Origin: Alistipes sp. ZOR0009
Lineage (GTDB): Bacteria > Bacteroidota > Bacteroidia > Bacteroidales > ZOR0009
Direction: 5' to 3'
Assembly (NCBI RefSeq): GCF_000798815.1
Contig: NZ_JTLD01000006.1
Coordinates: 1 to 34,744 of the forward strand
DNA: 34,744 nt
Shown: one piece after another, positions 16,566-25,263 of the stretch
Position numbering within the stretch: position 1 is the first letter of the stretch
Layout of the letters: the number at the start of each line of letters is the position of its first letter
The notes under the pieces: model-generated
Told to the model about the DNA's origin: nothing
The model's input: only the letters and a program-made list of their open reading frames with translations
Databases searched by the model: none
Program-made: the position numbers and the translations under genes

Positions 16566-17216
16566 ATGAGCCAAAAAGAATCATTGTTTTCAGCAAAAAA
16601 CATGAAGCTGCTCACGGGGCCGCTTGATAGAGATAATCCGGTTACCATCCAAATTCTGGGTATTTGTTCGGCATTGGCCGTAACGGCCCAGCTTAAGCCT
16701 GCCATTGTAATGGCGCTTTCGGTAACTGTCGTAACAGCCTTCTCCAACCTAATCATATCTCTGATGCGTAACGGTATTCCTAACCGTATTCGTATCATCG
16801 TTCAGCTGGTTGTGGTTGCCGCACTAGTAATTTTGGTCGATCAGGTTCTTCGTGCCTACGTTTACGATGTAAGTAAGAAGCTTTCTGTTTTTGTCGGGCT
16901 GATCATTACCAACTGTATTATCATGGGGCGTTTGGAAGCTTTTGCCCTAGGTAACAAACCTTGGCCTTCGTTTCTCGATGGTTTAGGGAATGGCTTAGGT
17001 TACGGTTTGATACTGGTTGTAATCGCCTTCTTCCGAGAGCTATTTGGTTCGGGAACCCTCTACGGCTTTCGTATAATTCCGGAGTCGCTATATATAGCGA
17101 ATGGAGGTTTCTACGCCAATAACGGTTTTATGATTCTTCCACCTGCGGCGTTGATTATTGCTGGGTGTATTATATGGTTCCAAAAGAGCCGCAATAAGGA
17201 TTTACAAGAGAAATAA
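16566..17216 (+). CDS. nqrD: Na+-translocating NADH:quinone reductase subunit D
   Basis: A 216-residue membrane subunit with about six helices. The half-helix cysteines expected to hold the intramembrane iron centre shared with NqrE are visible as LGICSAL (Cys34) and [10 protein letters not shown]. NqrD and NqrE are inverted-topology paralogues. The start ATG at 16566 follows the nqrC stop by three bases, which implies tight translational coupling. Confidence 0.96.
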   Translation: MSQKESLFSAKNMKLLTGPLDRDNPVTIQILGICSALAVTAQLKPAIVMALSVTVVTAFSNLIISLMRNGIPNRIRIIVQLVVVAALVILVDQVLRAYVYDVSKKLSVFVGLIITNCIIMGRLEAFALGNKPWPSFLDGLGNGLGYGLILVVIAFFRELFGSGTLYGFRIIPESLYIANGGFYANNGFMILPPAALIIAGCIIWFQKSRNKDLQEK

Positions 17217-17225
17217 GATTGAGGT

Positions 17226-17843
17226 ATGGAAAATTTACTTAGTATATTCGTCAAGTCGATCTTTATCGACAACATGATTTTCGCCTTCTTCTTGGGGATG
17301 TGCTCCTACCTTGCGGTTTCTAAGACTGTAAAGACGGCGATAGGATTAGGTGTTGCGGTGATCTTTGTAATGATGATTACTGTGCCTGTTGATTTTCTTT
17401 TAAATAAGTATGTGCTTGTACCAGGTGCTCTTTCGTGGCTTGGCGCTGATTTTAACAGCGTAGACCTGAGCTACCTGTCGTTTATAATCTTCATTGCAGT
17501 TATTGCAGCAATCGTTCAGATAGTGGAGATGGCGGTAGAAAAGTTTTCTCCTGCTCTATATGCCAACTTAGGTATATTTCTTCCGCTGATTGCTGTAAAC
17601 TGCGCCATCCTTGGAGGTTCGCTATTTATGCAAAAGCGCGAATACAGCACGTTGGGTGAAGCAACCTCTTTTGCGGCTGGTTCTGGTATTGGCTGGTTTC
17701 TGGCCATTGTAGCACTTGCAGCTATTCGTGAGAAGATGAAGTACTCTAATGTTCCTGCACCGCTTAAGGGTATCGGTATAACCTTTATCGTAACCGGCTT
17801 GATGGGTATTGCATTTATGAGCTTCTTGGGTATTAAGTTATAA
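17226..17843 (+). CDS. nqrE: Na+-translocating NADH:quinone reductase subunit E
   Basis: A 205-residue membrane subunit with about six helices, partner of NqrD. Cysteines of the shared iron centre are in [10 protein letters not shown] (Cys26) and [12 protein letters not shown]. The sequence starts [20 protein letters not shown], nearly the family consensus. It begins 9 bases after nqrD and ends 13 bases before nqrF. Confidence 0.97.
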   Translation: MENLLSIFVKSIFIDNMIFAFFLGMCSYLAVSKTVKTAIGLGVAVIFVMMITVPVDFLLNKYVLVPGALSWLGADFNSVDLSYLSFIIFIAVIAAIVQIVEMAVEKFSPALYANLGIFLPLIAVNCAILGGSLFMQKREYSTLGEATSFAAGSGIGWFLAIVALAAIREKMKYSNVPAPLKGIGITFIVTGLMGIAFMSFLGIKL

Positions 17844-17856
17844 TTTTAAAAACAGA

Positions 17857-19116
17857 ATGATGATTTTGCTATTTAGTCAAACATCGCTTATCATAACGGC
17901 TGTCATCGTTTTCCTATCGTTGATTTTGCTTTTAGTTTGGTTAATACTTTTCTTAAAGCAAAAGCTTACCCCTGGAGGTGCGGTGAAAATTGACATCAAC
18001 GGTGAAAAGGAGCTAGACGTGGAGTCTGGTTCAACCCTACTTTCTACACTTGGAAGTAACGGCATTTTTCTTCCATCAGCCTGTGGTGGTGGTGGATCCT
18101 GCGGTATGTGTAAGTGCCAGATTCTAGAGGGAGGGGGCGAAATATTGCCTACCGAAACCGGTTTCTTTTCTCGTAAGCAGCAGCAGGAAAAGTGGCGTCT
18201 AGCCTGCCAGGTGAAGGTGAAGGAGGACATGAAGGTTGAAGTTCCGGAAGAAGTTCTTGGTATTAAAAAGTGGGAGTGCGAGGTGGTGTCTAACCATAAC
18301 GTAGCCACCTTTATCAAGGAGTTTGTGGTGAAATTGCCAGAAGGAGAAAATCTTAAATTTAAATCTGGAGGATATATTCAGATTGATGTTCCCAAGTTTG
18401 ATGTAGACTTTTCTGATTTCAACATCGAGAAGGAGTATCACGAAGATTGGGACAACCTTAAGATGTGGGATTTGAAGACAAAGAACACGGAGGAAACCTA
18501 TCGTGCCTACTCAATGGCTAACCATCCTGCCGAAGGTAATATCGTGATGCTTAACATCCGTATTGCAACTCCGCCATGGGATCGTGCCAAAGGGACATTT
18601 ATGAACGTCAATCCCGGTATTTGCTCTTCGTATATTTTTTCGCGTAAACCTGGCGATAAGGTTACCGTTTCTGGACCTTACGGAGAGTTTTTCTTGAAGC
18701 AAACCAAGAACGAAAAGATGTTTATTGGAGGTGGTGCCGGTATGGCTCCTATGCGATCGCACATTTTCCACCTATTCCATACTGAAAAGCATCAGGAGAA
18801 GGCTACCTTCTGGTACGGAGCTCGCTCGCTTCGTGAAGTCTTTTACGAAGATGAGTTTCATGCAATTGAGAAGGAGTTCCCTAACTTCAAGTTCAACCTT
18901 GCGTTGTCGGAACCTAAACCAGAAGATAACTGGACGGGTTACACAGGGTTTATCCATCAGGTGATTTTTGAAAATTACTTGAAAACCCACGATGCGCCAG
19001 AGGATATCGAATACTACCTATGCGGTCCACCTATGATGAATGCCGCTGTAGAAAAGATGCTATTTGATCTTGGGGTGCCAAAAGAAAATATCATGTTTGA
19101 TGACTTTGGAGGTTAA
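17857..19116 (+). CDS. nqrF: Na+-translocating NADH:quinone reductase subunit F
   Basis: A 419-residue subunit, the electron entry of the complex: it oxidises NADH through FAD and a 2Fe-2S centre. One N-terminal membrane helix (about residues 10-34) anchors it. The ferredoxin domain has Cys76, Cys82, Cys85 and Cys117 in the expected C-x5-C-x2-C-x31-C spacing. The FAD-binding motif RAYSMANHP and the NADH-binding [12 protein letters not shown] follow, and the protein ends in DDFGG, as is usual. A hairpin terminator lies between it and apbE. Confidence 0.97.
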   Translation: MMILLFSQTSLIITAVIVFLSLILLLVWLILFLKQKLTPGGAVKIDINGEKELDVESGSTLLSTLGSNGIFLPSACGGGGSCGMCKCQILEGGGEILPTETGFFSRKQQQEKWRLACQVKVKEDMKVEVPEEVLGIKKWECEVVSNHNVATFIKEFVVKLPEGENLKFKSGGYIQIDVPKFDVDFSDFNIEKEYHEDWDNLKMWDLKTKNTEETYRAYSMANHPAEGNIVMLNIRIATPPWDRAKGTFMNVNPGICSSYIFSRKPGDKVTVSGPYGEFFLKQTKNEKMFIGGGAGMAPMRSHIFHLFHTEKHQEKATFWYGARSLREVFYEDEFHAIEKEFPNFKFNLALSEPKPEDNWTGYTGFIHQVIFENYLKTHDAPEDIEYYLCGPPMMNAAVEKMLFDLGVPKENIMFDDFGG

Positions 19117-19127
19117 TTCTTTATATT

Positions 19128-19160
19128 TAAGGCTCTCAAAAATGGGAGCCTTACTTTTTT
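19128..19160 (+). terminator. Terminator between nqrF and apbE
   Basis: AAGGCTC (19129-19135) pairs with GAGCCTT (19146-19152), followed after two bases by six T residues. It probably ends or attenuates the nqr transcript, so apbE may be expressed at a lower level by read-through or from its own promoter. Confidence 0.75.
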
Positions 19161-19171
19161 GATATCCATTT

Positions 19172-20182
19172 ATGATGAAAAAATTATTAGTTGTTTTAGC
19201 GGCTTGTGCTGTTCTATTTTCCTCGTGTAATAGCCGCGAAAAAGAGTATGTTAAGATAAGCGGATTTGCACAGGGGACAACCTATTCAATGTCTTATCGT
19301 GATGCGCAGAAGCGCAATCTGCAGCCTCAGGTAGATTCTATCCTTAAAAATTTTGATCAGTCGCTTTCAATATATTGCAAGACGAGTATCATTACACGTA
19401 TAAATAATAATGATACAACGGTACGTACTGATGCCTACTTTGATGAGTGTTACAAACTCTCGGAGGAGGTGTATCAGGCTACCAATGGAGCTTTTGATAT
19501 CACTGTTGGTCCGCTTGTGCAGGCATGGGGGTTTGGGCTTAAAAAGCGTGATAAAATAACCAAAGAACGCATTGATAGCATCCTTCCTTTAGTAGGTATG
19601 GGTAAGGTTAAACTAGTGGACGGAAAGCTTATTAAAAGTAATCCCAGCATGTTTGTTGATGTCAATGCCATTGCTCAGGGCTATTCTGTTGATGTAATTG
19701 CTCGCTATTTCGAAAGTAAAGGAATAAATGAGTACTTGGTTGAAATAGGCGGAGAAACTCTATGTAAAGGACTAAACTCTAAAGGTAAGGCTTGGGTAAT
19801 AGGCATTGATAAACCCTTCGATAACAACGTAACTCCTGGTCAAGACCTGCAGGCAAAGGTGGCTTTGCCTAGTGGTAAAGCATTGGCCACATCTGGTAGC
19901 TACCGCAAGTTTTTTGAAGAGAATGGAGTAAAGTATTCGCATGAATTGGATCCTAAAACGGGCTACCCTGCACATAACACGCTATTAAGTATTTCGGTTG
20001 TTGCAAACAACTGTGCGTTGGCTGATGGATATGCAACCGCTTTTATGGTTATGGGGGTAGATAAGGCTAAAGAGTTTCTTGCTAAACGTTCGGATATGGA
20101 TGCGTTTATGGTGTACTCCGGTCCAAAAGGTGAATTTTTGACCTATGCCACTTCTGGTTTTGATAAAATGCTTATAAAGTAG
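19172..20182 (+). CDS. apbE: FAD:protein FMN transferase (ApbE), lipoprotein
   Basis: A 336-residue enzyme that transfers FMN from FAD to Thr/Ser of target proteins outside the cytoplasm. The N-terminus (two Met, two Lys, hydrophobic core, then LFSSC) is a lipoprotein signal with lipidated Cys about residue 19. Family landmarks include GFAQGTTYSMSY, SLSIYCKTSIITRIN, the FAD-contacting VDVNAIAQGYSVDVIARY with downstream EIGGE, and SGSYRKFF followed by HELDPKTGYP. Directly downstream of nqr, its expected substrates are NqrB and NqrC; the exported FMN-binding protein at 33209 has the same acceptor motif. A terminator separates it from nqrF. Confidence 0.96.
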   Translation: MMKKLLVVLAACAVLFSSCNSREKEYVKISGFAQGTTYSMSYRDAQKRNLQPQVDSILKNFDQSLSIYCKTSIITRINNNDTTVRTDAYFDECYKLSEEVYQATNGAFDITVGPLVQAWGFGLKKRDKITKERIDSILPLVGMGKVKLVDGKLIKSNPSMFVDVNAIAQGYSVDVIARYFESKGINEYLVEIGGETLCKGLNSKGKAWVIGIDKPFDNNVTPGQDLQAKVALPSGKALATSGSYRKFFEENGVKYSHELDPKTGYPAHNTLLSISVVANNCALADGYATAFMVMGVDKAKEFLAKRSDMDAFMVYSGPKGEFLTYATSGFDKMLIK

Positions 20183-20203
20183 ATTTTATTAACGATAGTA
20201 ACG

Positions 20204-20235
20204 AATAAAAGCCAGGTTGAAGCCTGGCTTTTATT
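20204..20235. terminator. Terminator after apbE
   Basis: AATAAAAGCCAGG pairs perfectly with CCTGGCTTTTATT. The sequence has A-rich and T-rich sides, so it can act in both directions and also for the convergent small gene. Confidence 0.85.
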
Positions 20236-20273
20236 GTATAGGTTGTATTTTGGCGTTGCTCAAATAGTGTTGA

Positions 20274-20513
20274 TTAATGGGTGCCGCATGAGGAGCAGCA
20301 GCTCGAGCAGTTCCCAAAATCGGTTCCAGTATGCTCGCAATGTGCCTCCCATTCCTCTTGCTTGGCGCACTTTATACCCATTTTTTTCATGTGAGGGTTG
20401 GTTTCAACTTCTGTATCAGGGAATCGTCCCTTTATCCAGATTCGGATACCCAGCCCGATGAAGGCAATGGCAATAATTGCTATGACAACAAGTAATGTTT
20501 TAAGAAGTATCAT
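20274..20513 (-). CDS. Small Cys-rich membrane protein
   Basis: A 79-residue protein with one N-terminal hydrophobic helix (LLKTLLVVIAIIAIAFIGLG), a short soluble middle and a tail rich in cysteine (NCSSCCSSCGTH, plus KCAKQ and AHCEH). Short proteins of this design, named only as membrane or secreted proteins, lie beside nqr/apbE clusters in other Bacteroidota, and this copy is convergent with apbE. The cysteines and histidines could bind a metal or iron-sulfur group, but that is inference. A good promoter sits just upstream, which supports this being a real gene despite its size. Confidence 0.75.
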   Translation of the reverse strand: MILLKTLLVVIAIIAIAFIGLGIRIWIKGRFPDTEVETNPHMKKMGIKCAKQEEWEAHCEHTGTDFGNCSSCCSSCGTH

Positions 20514-20527
20514 CTCTCTTTTTTTTA

Positions 20528-20562
20528 CAAAGTTAGGGTTCTAATTCAATTTATCTTTCAAA
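20528..20562 (-). promoter_or_regulatory. Bacteroidetes-type promoter of the small Cys-rich gene
   Basis: On the minus strand TTTG (20562-20559) and TAACTTTG (20535-20528) are exact matches to the -33 and -7 elements, 23 bases apart. The start codon follows 14 bases after the -7 element. Confidence 0.6.
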
Positions 20563-20723
20563 ATCCACTAAACATCCTTAAACGTTTTTGGTTTATAGAA
20601 TGCAGCATTTTTATGGAGATTGGTGACAAATTGAAATCTAATGCTGAATAATCTTAATAATTTTAAATACTTGGCGCTCTTTTTTGTGCCAGTTATTACC
20701 AACCAGTAAATATTAATTCAGAG

Positions 20724-23162
20724 ATGAGTACTGTTGGAGACATTAAAAGTATAAACGGTAAAGCAGATAACTTTGATCCTAGCGAGGTGCTTAAGGACTA
20801 CTATATTGGGTGGTTGAGCCGTAATATGTCGCTTATTGGACGTAAGGAGGTGCTTACTGGAAAAGCTAAGTTTGGCATTTTTGGAGATGGAAAGGAACTT
20901 CCGCAAATTGCTATGGCGAAGTATTTTCAGCCAGGCGATTGGCGCTCGGGCTACTATCGTGATCAGACATTTATGTTGGCTACGGAGATGAGCCCAGCCG
21001 AAGAGTTTTTTCACCAGCTGTATGGGAATACCGATTTGGCCGATAACCCTAGCAACGGAGGTCGATCTTTCAACAATCACTTTGCTACACGTAGCCACAA
21101 TGAAGATGGCTCTTGGAAAAATTTAGCCAATCAAAAGAATACAGCATCTGACTTATCTCCAACGGCAGGGCAGATGCCTCGTTTGATTGGGTTAGCGTAT
21201 GCCTCTAAGCTCTACCGTCATCTTCCACACGATAAATCGTTCGAAAATTTTAGCAATGGGGGTAATGAGGTAGCCTTTGGGACTATTGGGGATGCCAGCA
21301 CATCCGAAGGCCATTTCTTTGAAATAATGAATGCGGTTGCTGTAATGCAGGTTCCGCTGGCAATGGCTGTATGGGACGATGGCTATGGCATTAGCGTAAG
21401 CCGAGATTTACAAACCGTAAAATCTAGCATCTCGGAGGCTCTGAAAGGTTTTGAGAAAAAGGAGGGTGACACCACTGGTATTCTTATCTATAAAGCTAGA
21501 GGTTGGAACTATCCAGAGTTGCTAGCCACCTTTAAAGAGGGGATTGCTAAGTGCAGAGCCGAGCAGGTTCCTGTCCTTTTTCACATTGTCGAGCTAACGC
21601 AACCTCAGGGTCACTCCACCTCTGGATCGCATGAGCGCTACAAATCGAAGGAGCGCTTGGAATGGGAGCTACAGTACGATTGTTTGTCTCAGTTTAAAAT
21701 GTGGATTCTGGAAAGCGGGTTGGCTACAGCCTCAGAGCTTGAATCGTTGGAAAACAAGGCTGCTGAAGATGCCAAAAAAGCAAAAAATGTAGCGTGGACA
21801 AAGTTTTTGGCCCCGATAAGAAAAGATAGGGACGCACTTCTTGCTATCGTAGAGTCGAGAAATTGTGTTTGCAAGCGTAATAAGTTCGATAAGGTTAAGA
21901 CTATAGCGGAAGATTTAAGGCGTATTGATGCGCCTATTCGTAAGGATGTGCTTAGCGCTGCCAAGCGTCTTGTTCGTCACGTTTGCGACGATTGCGAAAA
22001 TTTGGTGGGTTTAAAGGATGATGTCCGTAGTTGGATTGAGAGGGCTAAAGCCGATGCTTTTGATAGGTATAGCACCCATCTTTATAGCGAGTCGGATAGG
22101 GCTGCCATTAAGGTGGAGGAGGTGAAACCTCTATTTTCCGAAAGTTCGAAAATGGTTAATGGTAGGGAGATCATTAGAGATAACTACGAGCATATTTTCG
22201 ACAAGTACCCTAATGTGGTGGTTTTTGGAGAGGATGTGGGTAAAATTGGCGGCGTAAACCAAACCTACGAAGGGTTACAGGAGAAGTTTGGAGAGCTGCG
22301 CGTGTCGGATACCGGAATTCGCGAAACATCTATTATAGGGCAAGGCCTTGGCCTGGCGCTTCGTGGTTTTAGGCCAATTGCCGAGATACAGTACTTCGAT
22401 TACATCCTTTATGGTCTTCAAACGCTTTCTGATGACGTGGCAACGCTGCACTGGCGCACACGAGGCGGACAGAAGGCACCAATGATTATTACCACCCGAG
22501 GACACCGATTGGAAGGCATATGGCATTCTGGCTCGCCATTGAGTATGGTCATAAACTCAATTAGGGGGATATACGTATGCGTTCCTCGTAATATGACGCA
22601 GGCGGCTGGTATGTACAATACGCTGCTTAAAGGAGATGATCCTGCGTTGGTGGTTGAGCCTCTTAATGGCTACCGCTTAAAGGAGCTTCGTCCGGATAAT
22701 ATTGGAGAGTACACGGTACCGTTGGGGATTCCCGAAATTTTAAATGAAGGTACCGATATTACCTTAGTTACCTATGGTTCGTGCGTTCGTATTGCTCAGG
22801 ATGCAGTTAAGCAGCTTGCCGAGTTCGGAATCTCCGTTGAGCTAATAGATGTTCAAACGCTTCTTCCGTTCGATAGAACGAACACAATTCTTGAGTCGGT
22901 AAAGAAAACGAACCGAGTGGTATTCTTCGACGAAGATGTACCCGGCGGTGCGACAGCCTTTATGATGCAGCGAGTAATTGAGGAACGTGGCGGATTTTAC
23001 CATTTGGAGGATGAGCCAAAGACGATTACCGCTCGCGAGCATCGACCTGCATTTGCTTCGGATGGCGACTACTTTTCGAACCCAAATGCCGAAGATGTTT
23101 TCGATACGCTTTACGAAATGATGCATAGGAGCAATCCTACAAAATATCCACGTTTGTTCTAG
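20724..23162 (+). CDS. 2-oxoacid dehydrogenase E1, fused alpha and beta subunits
   Basis: An 812-residue thiamine diphosphate enzyme. The first half is an E1-alpha domain (RSGYYRDQTFMLA early; cofactor motif GDASTSEGHFFEIMN at 189-203, Asp190 and Asn of the GDx(n)N type). The second half from about residue 477 (MVNGREIIRDNYEHIF, VFGEDVGKIGGVNQTYEGL, FDRTNTILESVKKTNRVVFF) is E1-beta with the transketolase pyrimidine and C-terminal domains. It would decarboxylate a 2-oxoacid and acylate a lipoyl E2. Fused E1 of this kind is common in Bacteroidota; the substrate (branched-chain 2-oxoacids or pyruvate) cannot be fixed. No E2 or E3 gene lies in the window. It has its own terminator, so it is monocistronic here. 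Confidence 0.92.
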   Translation: MSTVGDIKSINGKADNFDPSEVLKDYYIGWLSRNMSLIGRKEVLTGKAKFGIFGDGKELPQIAMAKYFQPGDWRSGYYRDQTFMLATEMSPAEEFFHQLYGNTDLADNPSNGGRSFNNHFATRSHNEDGSWKNLANQKNTASDLSPTAGQMPRLIGLAYASKLYRHLPHDKSFENFSNGGNEVAFGTIGDASTSEGHFFEIMNAVAVMQVPLAMAVWDDGYGISVSRDLQTVKSSISEALKGFEKKEGDTTGILIYKARGWNYPELLATFKEGIAKCRAEQVPVLFHIVELTQPQGHSTSGSHERYKSKERLEWELQYDCLSQFKMWILESGLATASELESLENKAAEDAKKAKNVAWTKFLAPIRKDRDALLAIVESRNCVCKRNKFDKVKTIAEDLRRIDAPIRKDVLSAAKRLVRHVCDDCENLVGLKDDVRSWIERAKADAFDRYSTHLYSESDRAAIKVEEVKPLFSESSKMVNGREIIRDNYEHIFDKYPNVVVFGEDVGKIGGVNQTYEGLQEKFGELRVSDTGIRETSIIGQGLGLALRGFRPIAEIQYFDYILYGLQTLSDDVATLHWRTRGGQKAPMIITTRGHRLEGIWHSGSPLSMVINSIRGIYVCVPRNMTQAAGMYNTLLKGDDPALVVEPLNGYRLKELRPDNIGEYTVPLGIPEILNEGTDITLVTYGSCVRIAQDAVKQLAEFGISVELIDVQTLLPFDRTNTILESVKKTNRVVFFDEDVPGGATAFMMQRVIEERGGFYHLEDEPKTITAREHRPAFASDGDYFSNPNAEDVFDTLYEMMHRSNPTKYPRLF

Positions 23163-23190
23163 TTGTATACCATAGTATTTAGTATTTTGT

Positions 23191-23225
23191 GTGGCAGGAA
23201 TTTCGTCGTTCCTGCCACTTTTTTT
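23191..23225 (+). terminator. Terminator after the E1 gene
   Basis: GTGGCAGGAA (23191-23200) pairs with TTCCTGCCAC (23209-23218) and is followed by seven T residues. Confidence 0.9.
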
Positions 23226-23411
23226 GTGCTTACGCAATCTTTATACTTAAAAAATTGGGATCAGGAATCGGATGGTTGCATAAATACAATAAGTTTGAAG
23301 CCTGCTAGCATTATGCTTTTGAATTCTTTTTTGATGAAAAGGAGAGCTGATAGTGGCTTGCAGCATCTGTTGGCGGAACAACGTAGTATATCATAGTTTA
23401 AAGATGTAGCA

Positions 23412-23966
23412 ATGAATAGGGAAGAGGCTTGGCTATTGCTGAATAGCCGAATAAAGAATCCACGAATGGTGGCGCATAGCCTATCGTCGGAGGCGGTAAT
23501 GCGTAAGCTGGCGGTGCATTTTGGCGAAGATGAGGAGCTGTGGGGCTTGGCTGGTTTGTTGCACGACCTCGATGTGGAGGAGACGGAAGGGAATCATGAG
23601 CTGCATGGCAACATTGCTGCTGACTACCTGAGGGAGCAGGGATTACCTCAAGCTGCCGTTGATGCTATTCGCAGGCACAACGAGCTGGCAACTTCAGAGC
23701 CGCGTACAACGCTTCTCGATCATGCGCTGGCGGCTGGCGAAACGATAACTGGAATGATTACGGCTACGGCAATGGTTTATCCTGATAAACGGGTAGCATC
23801 TGTTCAGCCCAAGTCGGTGGTTAAACGGATGAAGGAGGTTAAGTTTGCCGCGTCGGTAAAGCGCGAAAATATAATGGAGTGCGAAATGGTTGGCATTCCG
23901 CTACCGCAGTTTGCCGAGATGGCCATTGCAGCCATGAGCGAAATTGCTGAAGAAATAGGGCTGTAG
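23412..23966 (+). CDS. HD-domain protein (HDIG type)
   Basis: A 184-residue single-domain protein. The metal site of an HD phosphohydrolase is visible: His22 in VAHSLSSEAVM, His51-Asp52 in LLHDLDVEE, then His62/His65/His89 in NHELHG and RRHNE. Such proteins hydrolyse nucleotides or related phosphates; the substrate here is unknown. The ending GIPLPQFAEMAIAAM is shared by many short HDIG proteins of anaerobes. The ATG at 23412 is the first in frame with a normal N-terminus. It is convergent with the YitT gene across a shared bidirectional terminator. Confidence 0.87.
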   Translation: MNREEAWLLLNSRIKNPRMVAHSLSSEAVMRKLAVHFGEDEELWGLAGLLHDLDVEETEGNHELHGNIAADYLREQGLPQAAVDAIRRHNELATSEPRTTLLDHALAAGETITGMITATAMVYPDKRVASVQPKSVVKRMKEVKFAASVKRENIMECEMVGIPLPQFAEMAIAAMSEIAEEIGL

Positions 23967-23972
23967 TACGAC

Positions 23973-24018
23973 AAAAAAAAGAGGGTCGCGTGCATGATGC
24001 TAGCGACCCTCTCTTATT
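23973..24018. terminator. Bidirectional terminator between HD and YitT genes
   Basis: GAGGGTCGC (23981-23989) pairs with GCGACCCTC (24003-24011); an eight-A run precedes it, giving T residues on the minus strand, and CTTATTAT follows on the plus strand. Confidence 0.8.
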
Positions 24019-24031
24019 ATGACAGTAGTTT

Positions 24032-24910
24032 TTATAGTGGTCTAAATCCGTTTCCAAGAATTTCGCCAGCCCCCGTTACGTTTACAAACGCTTTAGGATC
24101 TATCTTGCGAATTTCCTGCTTTAAAATCTCCACCTCGCGGCGGTTAAGCACCACGTAAATCATTTTACGCTCCTGCTCTTGGTAAAGTCCCTTCACATCA
24201 ATAAGGGTACCCCCTCTGTCTAGATCTTTCAGGATAAAGGCTCTAATTTCCTCGTACTTATCCGAGATAATCATAACCGTTTTGTTGTATCCCTCCTCGT
24301 TAAGAATGGTGTCGATAATCTTACTTTGAATAAAGATTAGAATCCAAGCGTAGCAAGGCAGCTTCCAGTCGCCAAATGCGGGGATGGTGATAAGGGTAAT
24401 GATGGAGTCGACAATAAGTACCAGCTTACCTAGCGAGAGGTGGGTGTACTTGTGTAGAATCATTGAGATGATGTCGCTACCGCCCGATGTGGCCTTAGAC
24501 TTAAAGATGATGCCCATGGCAACACCGTAAAGAACCCCGGCAAAGATAGAAGATAGCAGGGCGTCGTCAATTAGCGGCTGTCCGCTGGTCCATAGGATGG
24601 TTTCGAAGAGCCATGTAAAGCCAATACCTGCCGCCGTAGCGTAGGCTGTCTTAAATCCGAAGATTGGGCCAAGTATTAGCGTTCCAATTAGGAGTAGCGG
24701 CCAGTCGAGAAAGGCTACCACGGTGCTAATTTTCCAGCCAAAAAGGTGAGAGATAACGATCCCAATACCGTAGGTTCCTCCAGGAGCAATCTTAAACGGA
24801 GAAACAAACATCACAATAGTCATGGAGAAGATAAAGCTCCCTAGCGTAATGTAGCCAATTGCCTTCCACCATTCGGCGGAAAACATCTTATCTTGCTGAA
24901 TGTGCGACAT
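24032..24910 (-). CDS. YitT-family membrane protein with DUF2179 domain
   Basis: A 292-residue protein with five or six membrane helices in the first ~200 residues (for example YITLGSFIFSMTIVMFVSPF, LLIGTLILGPIFGF) containing the family segment KATSGGSDIISMIL, followed by a soluble C-terminal DUF2179 domain (GGTLIDVKGLYQEQERKMIY, LKQEIRKIDPKAFVNVTGAG). The family's transport or signalling role is not known. It has a good promoter upstream. Confidence 0.9.
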   Translation of the reverse strand: MSHIQQDKMFSAEWWKAIGYITLGSFIFSMTIVMFVSPFKIAPGGTYGIGIVISHLFGWKISTVVAFLDWPLLLIGTLILGPIFGFKTAYATAAGIGFTWLFETILWTSGQPLIDDALLSSIFAGVLYGVAMGIIFKSKATSGGSDIISMILHKYTHLSLGKLVLIVDSIITLITIPAFGDWKLPCYAWILIFIQSKIIDTILNEEGYNKTVMIISDKYEEIRAFILKDLDRGGTLIDVKGLYQEQERKMIYVVLNRREVEILKQEIRKIDPKAFVNVTGAGEILGNGFRPL

Positions 24911-24938
24911 GCGTTTTAATTAAAAATGGTTTCGGGTA

Positions 24939-24970
24939 CAAATCTAGCTAGGCCGTTTCTTAGCTACAAG
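24939..24970 (-). promoter_or_regulatory. Bacteroidetes-type promoter of the YitT gene
   Basis: On the minus strand TAGATTTG (24946-24939) is a perfect -7 element; CTTG (24970-24967), three of four bases of the -33 box, lies 20 bases upstream. The start codon follows 28 bases after the -7 element. Confidence 0.6.
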
Positions 24971-25055
24971 TGGTTTTAATATGGCTTAATATGTTTAATG
25001 ACATTAATTATTTGCTTGGAAATGCTAATTATTGATAAGTTGAAGGGGCTAAAAT

Positions 25056-25169
25056 TTAGGTTTGCAGCATCTTTTTGTTAAAGATCAGCGGAGAAGCCAC
25101 CGCATTTAGCGCGCTATACGCTTTAGAGGGCATTGTGGGGCCGCTGCGCTCTAGGCCGATCTGCTGAGT
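25056..25169 (-). other. Short open segment of unclear nature in a gene-free gap
   Basis: The gap 24911-25263 has two promoters at its sides and this 38-codon minus-strand open segment, closed by stops at both ends. It reads TQQIGLERSGPT, then MPSKAYSALNAVASPLIFN and KKMLQT. Its G+C is above that of the flanking A+T-rich spacer. It may be the internal ATG peptide of 25 residues, a gene remnant, or a dispersed repeat; no start signal was found. Confidence 0.25.
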
Positions 25170-25211
25170 TCATCCCATTTTTTAAACGTAAACCGAGGGG
25201 ACGGGGCTTCT

Positions 25212-25245
25212 TTTGCGTGGGTGTCGGATCGTTATGCTATCTTTG
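25212..25245 (+). promoter_or_regulatory. Bacteroidetes-type promoter of mnmE
   Basis: TTTG (25212-25215) and TATCTTTG (25238-25245) match the -33 and -7 elements with 22 bases between. It shows that in-frame ATG codons at 25213 and 25234 lie in the promoter and that translation starts at 25264. Confidence 0.7.
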
Positions 25246-25263
25246 TACCTCAATTTTTGCCCA

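Noticed and set aside
13272-19116. Rnf complex instead of NQR
   Set aside because: No RnfB or RnfC-type 4Fe-4S ferredoxin cysteine clusters; subunit order A-B-C-D-E-F and the NqrF ferredoxin/FAD/NADH domains are those of NQR.
25213-25263. Upstream start of mnmE
   Set aside because: The codons lie in the promoter, including the -7 element; MIENPTIAAIATPAG is the normal start.
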